Shown: positions 25,601 through 34,125 of the stretch, piece after piece
Numbering within the stretch: position 1 is the stretch's first letter
Layout: every line of letters begins with the position of its first letter
Program-made: the position numbers and the translations under genes
Source: Gammaproteobacteria bacterium 45_16_T64
Lineage (GTDB): Bacteria; Pseudomonadota; Gammaproteobacteria; Pseudomonadales; Ketobacteraceae
Assembly: GCA_002162955.1 (NCBI GenBank)
Contig: MABD01000008.1
Coordinates: forward strand, 62,001-126,000
DNA length: 64,000 nucleotides
Reading direction: 5' to 3'
The notes under the pieces: model-generated
Databases searched by the model: none
Told to the model about the DNA's origin: nothing
Seen by the model: only the letters and a program-made list of their open reading frames with translations

Positions 25601-27256
25601 TTAATGGGTGTCGACCTTAAATTGTGATAGCGCAGAATTCATTTGCTCTGCAACACTTCGTAAAGCAACCACTTCTGACAGCGTATTGGTTGCTAGTCGA
25701 TGGGATTCTGTCGCCATAGAGTTCAAATTTCCGGTATTTGAAGCAACTTTGTCCGAGGTTATGGCTTGCTGTTCGGAGGAGAGGGCGAGTTGGGAGGTTA
25801 GGCTTATTACGTCTTCAACCGAATTGGTTATTGCCGCTAAAGCCTCCCCTGATTCGTGTGCTTTCGCCCGCAGTGTTTGAGAGTCTTCTAGGCTCTGTTG
25901 CATAACCGTTACCGCATTGGCGGAGCCTTGATTTAGGTCTTCAATGCTGCTGTTTATTTGTTGGGTGAGTTCTTGAGTCTTAATAGCGAGATTACGCACT
26001 TCGTCTGCAACAACGGCGAATCCTCTACCCGATTGGCCAGCTCTAGCGGCCTCAATGGCGGCGTTAAGTGAGAGTAAATTGGTTTGGGATGCAATTTCAC
26101 TGATGCTATCGGATACCGAGTTTATGTTTTGAGATTTACTGTCTAGGTCTAAGATAACCGTTGATGTGGCATCAATGCTGTCGGTAATGTTGGTAATGAA
26201 ATCTAATGATTCGGTGACAATTGTTTGTCCCTGTTTTGCGAGTGTGCCTGTAGTGTTGGTGGTTTTCGTTGTCTTTACGGCAATGTCGGCGACTTCATTT
26301 ATGGCAGACGACATCTGCTCCATCGAGTCAGCAACAAGATTGTTTTCTTTTTGTTGGTTCTGGGTTGAGTCACGTAAACTTCCCATGTAGCGTTCCATTT
26401 GCTGCATTTTTTCCAAGAATTCATTCATCGCGACTTTGATTTGTATAATTAGGTTTGCCTGCTTTTCGGCAAACGCATTGAAGGCTAGTGCGACCTCGCC
26501 AATTTCATCTTTACGATCACTCTTGAGGCGCTGAGTGAGGTCGCCATCTCCGCCTGCTATTTGCTGTAGTCGGAATGTGAGTTGAGAAATAGGATGTGCA
26601 ATGCCTTTAATTAAAAGTAAGGTGAGTAAGGAACCCATCAAAAGCACGATGAGCGAGACGCCGATTAATAACGAGGCGCTATTTTTTCGGTGGGAGTTGG
26701 CTTCCTTTACCAAGGTGTTAATAGTGCTGTTGAGTATGTTTGTGTTTTCATCGAGTATGTCGTGCATGCTGGCGAATGCTTTTGTGGCTTCATTTAGGCT
26801 CAAGCTGACGGCTTCTCGCCTTGATTCTTTGGAATTACCTTCTCGCAATACAATTATGTCATTTGATATCTTGTTCCATGACTGCATAAGATCAGAATAA
26901 TGTTGTAATTTGTCGGTTAATTCTGTGGTCGCTAGCAGCGTATCGACATCTTTGAGAGTGTCGATGGCGGTTTCTATATTTTGTTGATGAAAGGTTTTCA
27001 AATTATTGAATCGCGGAGACCCCACTTTTACAAAGAGTAGGGTGCGTTCAGCGGATATGGCTCGATATAGGTGTGAGTCGGCTTTAAGTAAGCCTTGGTT
27101 GGCGACAAAATATTTGTTGGCTAGGATATCTAGGTCGTTGGCGAGCTGAGATGAAACCCATAGACTGGTTGATAGTATGACCCCAAGAAAAATGAAAAAT
27201 GACCCCGTCGATAGCCAGAGCTTTTTGCTAATGGATAAATTGTTAAGCCATTTCAT
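25601..27256 (-). CDS. Methyl-accepting chemotaxis protein
   Basis: The 551-aa chemoreceptor has TM1 (about residues 10-31) and a four-helix-bundle-like periplasmic sensor (about 32-190). TM2 (about 193-217, [20 protein letters not shown]) leads to a HAMP domain ([20 protein letters not shown]) and a long coiled-coil signalling domain with the conserved tip [20 protein letters not shown]. No C-terminal CheR-tethering pentapeptide is visible. Its operon partners are a secreted cupredoxin-like protein and an outer-membrane barrel, which suggests sensing of a periplasmic signal tied to copper or redox. That link is inference. Confidence 0.92.
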   Translation of the reverse strand: MKWLNNLSISKKLWLSTGSFFIFLGVILSTSLWVSSQLANDLDILANKYFVANQGLLKADSHLYRAISAERTLLFVKVGSPRFNNLKTFHQQNIETAIDTLKDVDTLLATTELTDKLQHYSDLMQSWNKISNDIIVLREGNSKESRREAVSLSLNEATKAFASMHDILDENTNILNSTINTLVKEANSHRKNSASLLIGVSLIVLLMGSLLTLLLIKGIAHPISQLTFRLQQIAGGDGDLTQRLKSDRKDEIGEVALAFNAFAEKQANLIIQIKVAMNEFLEKMQQMERYMGSLRDSTQNQQKENNLVADSMEQMSSAINEVADIAVKTTKTTNTTGTLAKQGQTIVTESLDFITNITDSIDATSTVILDLDSKSQNINSVSDSISEIASQTNLLSLNAAIEAARAGQSGRGFAVVADEVRNLAIKTQELTQQINSSIEDLNQGSANAVTVMQQSLEDSQTLRAKAHESGEALAAITNSVEDVISLTSQLALSSEQQAITSDKVASNTGNLNSMATESHRLATNTLSEVVALRSVAEQMNSALSQFKVDTH

Positions 27257-27390
27257 CGGAATGTACTCTTTTCTGCCACCGTTATTTCAAATGTCCTTTC
27301 TATAACGCTAGTCTAGGTATCGTGGTTCGGCAATATTTCTAGATAAAACAATGATTAACGTTCAAGGCTTGCGAGCAGTCATAGTGACGC

Positions 27391-29772
27391 TTAACTATTG
27401 CCAAGTAAACTTTCAACATTTTTGTTCGCAGGAGTAATACAGTGCTCAGCGGGGTCGTATTGTGCGTACCATTGTGCAAAATCTTCAGCGGGCATGGGTT
27501 TGCTAATGAAATAGCCCTGAAGCTTGTCACAGCCCCATTGCTCTAATAGATGCCAGGCCTCGATTGTTTCAACACCCTCTGCCACAATTCTTAGGCCGAT
27601 ATTATGGCCAAGCTGAATAGTGGATTGGACGATGATCTGGTCATCCTTGTTGCTAGGTAAATTCAGGATAAAAGACTTATCTATCTTTAGTTCGTCTACT
27701 GGCATGCTTTTGAGTTGGCTGAGGGATGAATAGCCTGTGCCAAAATCATCAATGGATAAATCAATGCCCAGGGCCTTAAAGCTCTCGAGAACCTCTATCG
27801 CGTGCTCTGGGTTATCCATGACGGCACTTTCGGTTATTTCTAACATTATATCGCTGGCATTCAGTGAGTGTTCCCTCAATAGTTCGGTGATAAAAGAGGG
27901 GAGACCGTCGTGTGCCAAATCGTGTGCTGATAGGTTGACCGCGACTACAGCGTTGACGTTTTGTTTCCTCCATTCGCTTGCCTGTGCAGCAACGGATGAA
28001 AGCACCCAGCGTGTTAGGTCAGGCATCATCCCGGAGCTTTCTGCGAGCCCAATGAAGTCATCAGGGGGAATGAAACCAAGATCTTTGTGTATCCATCGAA
28101 TGAGTGCTTCGACTTGAGAAATGGATTGGGAATGTAGATCGATCTTAGGTTGGTAAAACATGACTAAATCGTTGTTCTTAATAGCATCGCCTAAATCCGA
28201 TATTAGGCGTATGCGCTTCATGTACTGTTGGTCTTCCCCTGTTTCATAGAAAGATAGGCTGCGATTATACGTTTCGGCCACATTAAGTGCGATACCTGAG
28301 CGTCTTAGTAGTTGTTCGGCGGTATCACCTTGTTCGGGATAGCTTGCTGCGCCGAGCCGGACCGAGACGGCGATGTCTATATTGGACAAATTAATATTTT
28401 TTTCGAGGGCCGCTTGAATGGTGTGTGCTGATTTTGGTACGGAGTCGGTACAGGTTGTAGGTAAAATGGTAATGAAATTATCGGCGCTAAGGCGGGCCGA
28501 CAGGCCGGGGGTTGATGTGAGTTTTTCCAGCCTCTTTGAAAAAGTCTTAAGGAAGTCGTCACCGACATCAAAACCGAATGCGTCGTTAATTTGAGAGAAC
28601 CCAGCAATGTTTATGCTGATGACGGTAAATTCCGTTGTGCTGCTATCTTCAATAAGCGATGTGATGTATTCCTTTATTTGTGTTCGGTTAGGCAGACCAG
28701 TGAGTGTGTCGTGATAGGCTTGGTGGAGTATCTTTGATTCCCTATCCGCAATGCCTTTCTGCATTTTCTTAAAGCTATTCTCTAAGGTGATTATTTCCGT
28801 TGTATTTCGTTGTTTGTGGGCTTTGTCGTCGGTATAGTCACCGTCGCTAATTTGCTTGGCAATCTTCACGAAAAAGGCTATGGGTTTGGTTACATTTTTG
28901 GATATTGACAGTGCTCCGAGCGCTGATGTCAGCAAAGCCAATATGGATATGCCGAGTATTTGCCATTGCAATGGCGTGTACTGAGCGTAGGCTTTTGTAA
29001 GTGACGTGAAAATATGTGCATTTATTTGGTAATCGTTAAGCTTGTGTATAACTATCGAAAGCGAAATGAATTCTTCCTTGTTATCCGAATAGAAGTGGCG
29101 TATCTCAGTGAGGTCGTTGCCATTATCGCTTGCATCGGCCGACATTATTTCTGGTAATGTTGATATTGTAAAAAGTTCACCTTTGTTATTGCTGCCAATA
29201 AAGGAGACGTCCAAATTTGTCAGTTTTTTTAATTCCTCAGCGAACGCGGTATTAATGGCAACGCCAATCGTTGCCCACGCGATTGTTGTGGGAGCTTTCA
29301 CGGGCAATATGGCGACTTGATAAGCGGTACTGTTAATGACCATTGTTGTGAGTAAGCCGCCTTCCTTTTTTATCGTTTTGATGTCCTTTTGCGATAATGA
29401 TGAATCCTGCGGATCGTTGTTCAACGTGTTTGCCAATAGTGATCCATCGATATTATGGATCATCATAAGGTCTACATCTGTTCTTTGTTGGTAATTATCT
29501 AATGCAGAAAGGATGGTGTTTTTATCAGACGAAGCAATAGCGGCTTTAAACCCAAAATCACTCACCATGACCTCTGAGGAATCTATTAGTTGATCCCCCC
29601 TGATCGCCATAAGGCGCTCGAAAACGTTTTTTCCTGTATATAGACTTTCTTTGAGTTGTAAATTGATATTGTTTTTCGTAGCGAAAAATACGCTACCGAT
29701 AATGGCAACGGACGTTGTGAAGATAAGAACCAAGAATGGTATTAATATCTGACTTTTTAGTGTTAGCTTCAT
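27391..29772 (-). CDS. Membrane sensor with degenerate GGDEF and intact EAL domain
   Basis: The 793-aa protein has TM1 (about residues 9-29), a large periplasmic Cache-type sensor (about 30-275), TM2 (about 281-300), HAMP, GGDEF (about 360-520) and EAL (about 535-775). The GGDEF signature reads SADNF, so cyclase activity should be absent. The EAL side keeps EAL (QVEALIRW), EITE, DDFGTGYSS, KIDKSF and VAEGVET, so it should hydrolyse c-di-GMP. Its start overlaps the stop of the upstream cupredoxin-like gene by 4 bp. The likely role is a c-di-GMP phosphodiesterase controlled by a periplasmic signal. Confidence 0.92.
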   Translation of the reverse strand: MKLTLKSQILIPFLVLIFTTSVAIIGSVFFATKNNINLQLKESLYTGKNVFERLMAIRGDQLIDSSEVMVSDFGFKAAIASSDKNTILSALDNYQQRTDVDLMMIHNIDGSLLANTLNNDPQDSSLSQKDIKTIKKEGGLLTTMVINSTAYQVAILPVKAPTTIAWATIGVAINTAFAEELKKLTNLDVSFIGSNNKGELFTISTLPEIMSADASDNGNDLTEIRHFYSDNKEEFISLSIVIHKLNDYQINAHIFTSLTKAYAQYTPLQWQILGISILALLTSALGALSISKNVTKPIAFFVKIAKQISDGDYTDDKAHKQRNTTEIITLENSFKKMQKGIADRESKILHQAYHDTLTGLPNRTQIKEYITSLIEDSSTTEFTVISINIAGFSQINDAFGFDVGDDFLKTFSKRLEKLTSTPGLSARLSADNFITILPTTCTDSVPKSAHTIQAALEKNINLSNIDIAVSVRLGAASYPEQGDTAEQLLRRSGIALNVAETYNRSLSFYETGEDQQYMKRIRLISDLGDAIKNNDLVMFYQPKIDLHSQSISQVEALIRWIHKDLGFIPPDDFIGLAESSGMMPDLTRWVLSSVAAQASEWRKQNVNAVVAVNLSAHDLAHDGLPSFITELLREHSLNASDIMLEITESAVMDNPEHAIEVLESFKALGIDLSIDDFGTGYSSLSQLKSMPVDELKIDKSFILNLPSNKDDQIIVQSTIQLGHNIGLRIVAEGVETIEAWHLLEQWGCDKLQGYFISKPMPAEDFAQWYAQYDPAEHCITPANKNVESLLGNS

Positions 29773-30422
29773 TTATAAAATCTTCCTGATTTTTTCTTGC
29801 TGATCTTGACCGGAGGGGGGTTAAGGTCAATTGCGATGGTGCTCACGCTGCTGCCGGATAGTTTGGGGCGAAGATTGGTTAGGCTGCGGTTCTTAAGGTC
29901 TGGGTGCCAAATGGTGAGAGTGGATATTTGCTCTTGAGGCTCATCGAAACTTACAGAGCCTTTGCTATTTGCTTGCTTAAATTTGCCTCCGTCGTAAACA
30001 ATAATGTATCCCAGCATAGAGTCGTGAATGTTGCAGCCTAAAATGACTTCTCCTGGGGAGCTAAATGTAAGGGGGGGGGGTAGGGTGTTGGCGTAGAGTT
30101 TAATTTCGAAAGGCTTTGTTTTTGAAAAGGAATATATGTGGTGTCTAACGTTGTCACTGTTGGGGAACGAAACTTGTTGTCCTGTATATATTGGCAGTAG
30201 GTGAGGAGTATATTCTCTATCTACTTGGTCCATCACCGCCATGGGTAGGGAGTCTGTTGTGAGTACTTTCGGGCCGCTGATGTGCACGATTGCAGCAGGT
30301 ACAGTTGTGCCTTTCGCGTCAACCACGCGTAGGCTCCAAGCATATGATGATGTTGGAACAATCAGCAGTAAGCCGACGATTAGGCAGGCGATATTATGTG
30401 TTGAGGATAGGTAGCCTGGCAT
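29769..30422 (-). CDS. Secreted cupredoxin-like protein (second copy)
   Basis: The 217-aa protein has a signal peptide (IVGLLLIVPTSSYAW). It is a paralogue of the 24911-25588 protein with the same candidate copper ligands: His in DNVRHHIYSFSK and C-x2-H-x2-M in LGCNIHDSMLGY. A beta domain ending in TLTIWHPDLKNR follows. It is translationally coupled (4-bp overlap) to the GGDEF/EAL sensor. A run of ten C (plus-strand G at 30071-30080) lies inside the coding sequence and encodes the Pro run before LTFSSPGE. Confidence 0.75.
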   Translation of the reverse strand: MPGYLSSTHNIACLIVGLLLIVPTSSYAWSLRVVDAKGTTVPAAIVHISGPKVLTTDSLPMAVMDQVDREYTPHLLPIYTGQQVSFPNSDNVRHHIYSFSKTKPFEIKLYANTLPPPLTFSSPGEVILGCNIHDSMLGYIIVYDGGKFKQANSKGSVSFDEPQEQISTLTIWHPDLKNRSLTNLRPKLSGSSVSTIAIDLNPPPVKISKKKSGRFYK

Positions 30423-30511
30423 GGTCCTGTTCTTTAAAGAGTGTGTTACTCAGTAAAGAATAGACCAATTCAGGAGGGTGCCCGCTAACTCAGCTGACAT
30501 TCAATGCTAAC

Positions 30512-32146
30512 TTACTGAAAAACGGAGAGATCTGTGGAAATTCCATGCTCTCGGAGCCGTTCGTAAAATGCCGGAATAAAGCCGGTGGATGAAAAGTTGC
30601 CGATGGTTTTTCCGTTATCATCCACGCCGTTTTGTTGGAAAGTGAATATCTCTCCAAGTTGTACATTGCCGGACTCCATGCCTGATACTTCAGAAATGCT
30701 GGTTATTCGGCGGCTACCGCATGGGAAGCGGGTTTGTTGAATGATGATGTCTATCGATGAGGCAATTTGAGTCCTGATTGCAACTATTGGGATTTCAACC
30801 CCCGACATCAGAGATAAGACTTCCAGTCGACTAATGCAATCCCGTGGGCTGTTGGCATGTATTGTTGTAAGCGACCCGTTATGCCCGGTATTCATTGCTT
30901 GAAGCATGTCGATGGCTTCGCCTCCTCTACATTCACCTACCACAATTCTATCAGGGTTCATTCGCAGTGAATTCTTAACAAGGTCCCTAATTTCAATGGC
31001 GTTTGTTCCATCAATGTCGGGTTGGCGAGCTTCAAGAGAGACTAAGTTGGGTTGTGATAACTCTAATTCTGCAGCATCTTCAATTACAATGACGCGTTCT
31101 TTGTTAGGAATGAAACTGGAGAGCACGTTTAGAAGAGTGGATTTTCCCGAGCTGGTGCTGCCTGCGATAATAATGTTGCATTTATGCGTAACGGCAACTT
31201 CAAGAAATTTTATCATCGCTGGGCTCAGTGTCTCAAAGTTTATGAGATGTTGAGCAGTCAGTCTTTCGTTTACCATTTTTCGAATGGTGAGGGATGGCCC
31301 TTTAACCGCAAGCGGTTGGATAACCGCGTTGATTCGGGATCCGTCGGGTAACCGCGCGTCTACCATCGGTGATTGTTTGTTAATGTGACGACCTGTTGTT
31401 GCGACTAAACGTTGAATAATATCGGTCAATACTTCAGAAGAGGTAAAAGACCCACTGTATAGAAGCGTTTTTCCATTTTTTTCGTAGAATATTTCGCAGT
31501 GAGAGTTGATCATTATCTCTGTTATGCTCGAGTCATTCAGCAGTGGGCTTAGTGCTCCGAAGCTTGTTATTTCCCCATGGACCCGCTGTCCAAGTTTGGA
31601 AGGGTCGATATTCGATGGGAGATCCGTGATATTCTGAATGGTGGATTGTACCAGCGACGCTACCTTGTTGTTCGTTTCAATCGTGTTGGCGTTATTGGTG
31701 CCAGTCACCTCATGCTTTATTGTGATCGCATGGGTTTTCAGTAAAGGAGATATCACCTTATGAACATGTTGTTGCCATTTCAAATACGCTTTTTTTCTGG
31801 CTTCGGCGCTACTCATGGTGGGGGCCGCATAGGGTGACTTATTCGGGTCTATATCGGTGAGGGTAATACTCAAGTTAAACTCGCCGATACTGATGGTGTC
31901 ATTGATTGTGATTGGCCCGAAGTGTTCGACTTTACTCTCATTAACAAACAGAGGTTTGAACTTTGCGCGGTTTGATATGTGTATTCCATTATCACGAAAT
32001 TCTAATTGCGCGTGTACCTTAGCAACTTTCCGGCTCTTTAGTTTTACTGCGTTGTCTTCTCCATCACCTATGGTGCAGATGGTCTGTTTGATGAAAACTG
32101 AGGTGGGATTAGTGATATTTAACTGAGATATGGTGACCATGTACAT
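30512..32146 (-). CDS. FHA domain fused to CpaF/TadA-type secretion ATPase
   Basis: The 544-aa protein begins with an FHA-like domain (about residues 1-100; TICTIGDGEDNAVKLKSRKV, then VHAQLEF). A CpaF-type type II/IV secretion ATPase follows (about 130-530): Walker A IIAGSTSSGKSTLLNVL, Asp box VIVIEDAAELEL, Walker B RIVVGECRGGEAIDMLQAMN and His box TTIHANSPRD. CpaF normally powers Tad pilus assembly or related secretion, yet no other tad or secretion gene is within the window on either side. The FHA part suggests docking to a phosphothreonine protein, so it may act in signalling or in a distant Tad locus. Confidence 0.88.
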   Translation of the reverse strand: MYMVTISQLNITNPTSVFIKQTICTIGDGEDNAVKLKSRKVAKVHAQLEFRDNGIHISNRAKFKPLFVNESKVEHFGPITINDTISIGEFNLSITLTDIDPNKSPYAAPTMSSAEARKKAYLKWQQHVHKVISPLLKTHAITIKHEVTGTNNANTIETNNKVASLVQSTIQNITDLPSNIDPSKLGQRVHGEITSFGALSPLLNDSSITEIMINSHCEIFYEKNGKTLLYSGSFTSSEVLTDIIQRLVATTGRHINKQSPMVDARLPDGSRINAVIQPLAVKGPSLTIRKMVNERLTAQHLINFETLSPAMIKFLEVAVTHKCNIIIAGSTSSGKSTLLNVLSSFIPNKERVIVIEDAAELELSQPNLVSLEARQPDIDGTNAIEIRDLVKNSLRMNPDRIVVGECRGGEAIDMLQAMNTGHNGSLTTIHANSPRDCISRLEVLSLMSGVEIPIVAIRTQIASSIDIIIQQTRFPCGSRRITSISEVSGMESGNVQLGEIFTFQQNGVDDNGKTIGNFSSTGFIPAFYERLREHGISTDLSVFQ

Positions 32147-32478
32147 AAAAGGTGTACCAAATGTAAAGTGCCGAGAAATCCTTTCCTTGTGTTATATCCA
32201 GCGGCGTTGATCCTAGGTCGGTAGCCTTGCCGTTAGAACTTATTGTTGCTTATAGGATATGGACATTGATTAAGTTGTCAATCGAACTAAAGACCGCAGT
32301 GTCAGAATTGCGTGCGGTATCTCTGATATATCCTGATTAAATTATAAGTTGCTTGGTTGGAATGGACTGTTGTTATTAGAGGTATTAAAGGCTCTTCTGG
32401 GCTCGTATATAGTGGTTATCGGTATAGTGTCTGTAGGTATCGTGCTTACAGGTATTGGAAAATATAAAGGAACACACC
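32147..32478. other. Divergent intergenic region, 332 bp
   Basis: This gap lies between the FHA-CpaF gene (minus) and a small plus-strand gene. I see no RNA gene, strong palindrome or clear promoter. A longer ORF overlapping its right end has no ribosome site. Confidence 0.45.
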
Positions 32479-32811
32479 ATGGCAACGCAGCAAGATTTCA
32501 ATCAGCCCTTCGAGTGGAGAAGAGACCGAGCGCAGGCGTTGACGGTAGAGGCAAGTGCGGCAGAAAGGCGGGGGATGTTAGGTGTTGCTTATCAAAAGCT
32601 AACAGATGCACATGACCTAGTTGTCGATTGCCCAAGAATGCATGGGCTTGCTCACGACGAATTGAGGCGTGTAAACCGAAAAATGGGTAACTATGGTGAG
32701 CTTGCAGGTGATTGGTTTCTGTATTTTGCTCGGCCATTCGGAATATTTACGGTGCTTGCTTATGCGCTTCGACGTAATTTGGTGGACGTTGATATTTGTC
32801 GTCATCGATAG
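32479..32811 (+). CDS. Small cytoplasmic protein, unknown function
   Basis: The protein is 110 aa from the ATG at 32479, with AAAGGA about 7 nt upstream. It is helical, with a His-rich central region: AYQKLTDAHDLVVDCPRMHG and LAHDELRRVNRK, then WFLYFARPFGIFTVLAYALR. The spaced His and Cys residues could bind metal. It faintly recalls DUF3703-type proteins, but I cannot confirm that. Confidence 0.65.
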   Translation: MATQQDFNQPFEWRRDRAQALTVEASAAERRGMLGVAYQKLTDAHDLVVDCPRMHGLAHDELRRVNRKMGNYGELAGDWFLYFARPFGIFTVLAYALRRNLVDVDICRHR

Positions 32812-32946
32812 CTAAAAGCATTGAGTGTGCATATTTTGACGGATTTCGTCCCTGATTAGGGCAGTTCAAGCCATTGTTTCAGCGCAGAGTTGGTCCTATT
32901 CTAGATGAATCAACGCTACTTTATTCTGAAGTAACAGGAGTCAAAT

Positions 32947-33747
32947 ATGAGCGGTAGTACTTTTAACGACATAATCGCGGGAGTTAAAGGGGAGGGAGGG
33001 GAATTTAAGGCCCAGATTCCAGCAACGTGGATGCAGGGGAGGGCTACGTTTGGCGGTTTGGTTGCAGCAGTGGCCGTAGAGGCTTTGCGGAAGACTCTGG
33101 GCGATAATAAGCCACTCAGAGCGATCCAGGTGCTGTTTGTTGCACCAGTAGGTATAGAGCCCATTGACATAAAAGTAAAAACCTTACGAGAGGGGCGCAA
33201 TGTCACATCCATGCAGGCCGAGGTAATTCAGGAAGGAGGGGTTTGTTGTTCGGTGTTGGCAAGTTTTGGGGCTGCGCGCGAGTCTGTGTTATCGGTTTCT
33301 GCTCCTCAGCGGCCTAAGGTGAGCCCGCCGGAAGAGCTTTCTCCATTTGTTTATGTTGAGGGGAAGACACCTGGTTTCACCAAGAATTTTGATATGCGGT
33401 GGGCGAAAGGGGCGCGTCCATTTTCTGCCTGTAAGGATACAGAGCATGGAATCTGGACTCGGTTTACAGAGCCTGGGGCGGCATCAATTTTGCACCTAAT
33501 CGCCTTAGCGGATATCCCGCCTCCGATCGGTATTTCAATGCTCTCAAATTTTGCACCAGGCAGTTCGCTAACCTGGTCTTTGGAGTTTGTTGATGATATT
33601 TGGGAGGCCCAGGTAGATGATTGGTGGTATATAAAAACCGAGCTTGCTCATATGTCTCACGGGTATGGGCATCAGGAGTATGAAATATGGGCTCCTGATG
33701 GAAAACCTGTTGCTTTGGGGCGCCAAGTGATGACGGTATTTGCTTAA
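32947..33747 (+). CDS. Acyl-CoA thioesterase family protein (TesB-like double hotdog)
   Basis: The 266-aa protein has a first hotdog domain with ATFGGLVAAVAVEAL and LRAIQVLFVAPVGIEPIDIK, then REGRNVTSMQAEVIQ. A second hotdog begins near residue 140 and ends with WWYIKTELAHMSHGYGHQEY, EIWAPDGKPVALGRQ. This is the layout of TesB-like thioesterases that cleave acyl-CoA in the cytoplasm. A stretch of GGAG lies just before the ATG. Chain-length preference cannot be read from the sequence. Confidence 0.85.
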   Translation: MSGSTFNDIIAGVKGEGGEFKAQIPATWMQGRATFGGLVAAVAVEALRKTLGDNKPLRAIQVLFVAPVGIEPIDIKVKTLREGRNVTSMQAEVIQEGGVCCSVLASFGAARESVLSVSAPQRPKVSPPEELSPFVYVEGKTPGFTKNFDMRWAKGARPFSACKDTEHGIWTRFTEPGAASILHLIALADIPPPIGISMLSNFAPGSSLTWSLEFVDDIWEAQVDDWWYIKTELAHMSHGYGHQEYEIWAPDGKPVALGRQVMTVFA

Positions 33748-33891
33748 GTTTCGATTAATCATTTGTAGCGCTTTGAGGGGGCAGTTTATTGGTATTTAGC
33801 CATTGGCTATGAGAGAATGCGACGCGCTGTTCCATGGGAGGTTGACAGTAGTAGCTTCAGATAAATAATAAAAATAAAGGGGCGTAGTAGT

Positions 33892-34041
33892 ATGTCAGCA
33901 CCAATTGAATTTAGTTATACCTCGATGGGGTCTGTACCTGTTCGCTTAATTCACGCTGTGAACGATGCCCTGTCTCCCCCTGCAAATTCCCTGTGTTTTT
34001 ATGAAAGCCTGGATTCGGCTGCAAGGGATAGAGTGACGTAA
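33892..34041 (+). CDS. Short ORF, 49 aa, doubtful
   Basis: The ATG at 33892 has AAAGGGG about 11 nt upstream, and the frame is open for 49 codons (begins MSAPIEFSYTSMGSVPVRLI). No family recognised. It may be the N-terminal remnant of a larger gene or a small protein. The surrounding gap (33748-34125) holds nothing else I can support. Confidence 0.3.
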   Translation: MSAPIEFSYTSMGSVPVRLIHAVNDALSPPANSLCFYESLDSAARDRVT

Positions 34042-34125
34042 GAGAGCATGCGGATGCTCAGATGTTAATTTTGTAAGTTAGACCTATTTATACATTCGGT
34101 CTTATTATAACAATGAAGTAAAAAG

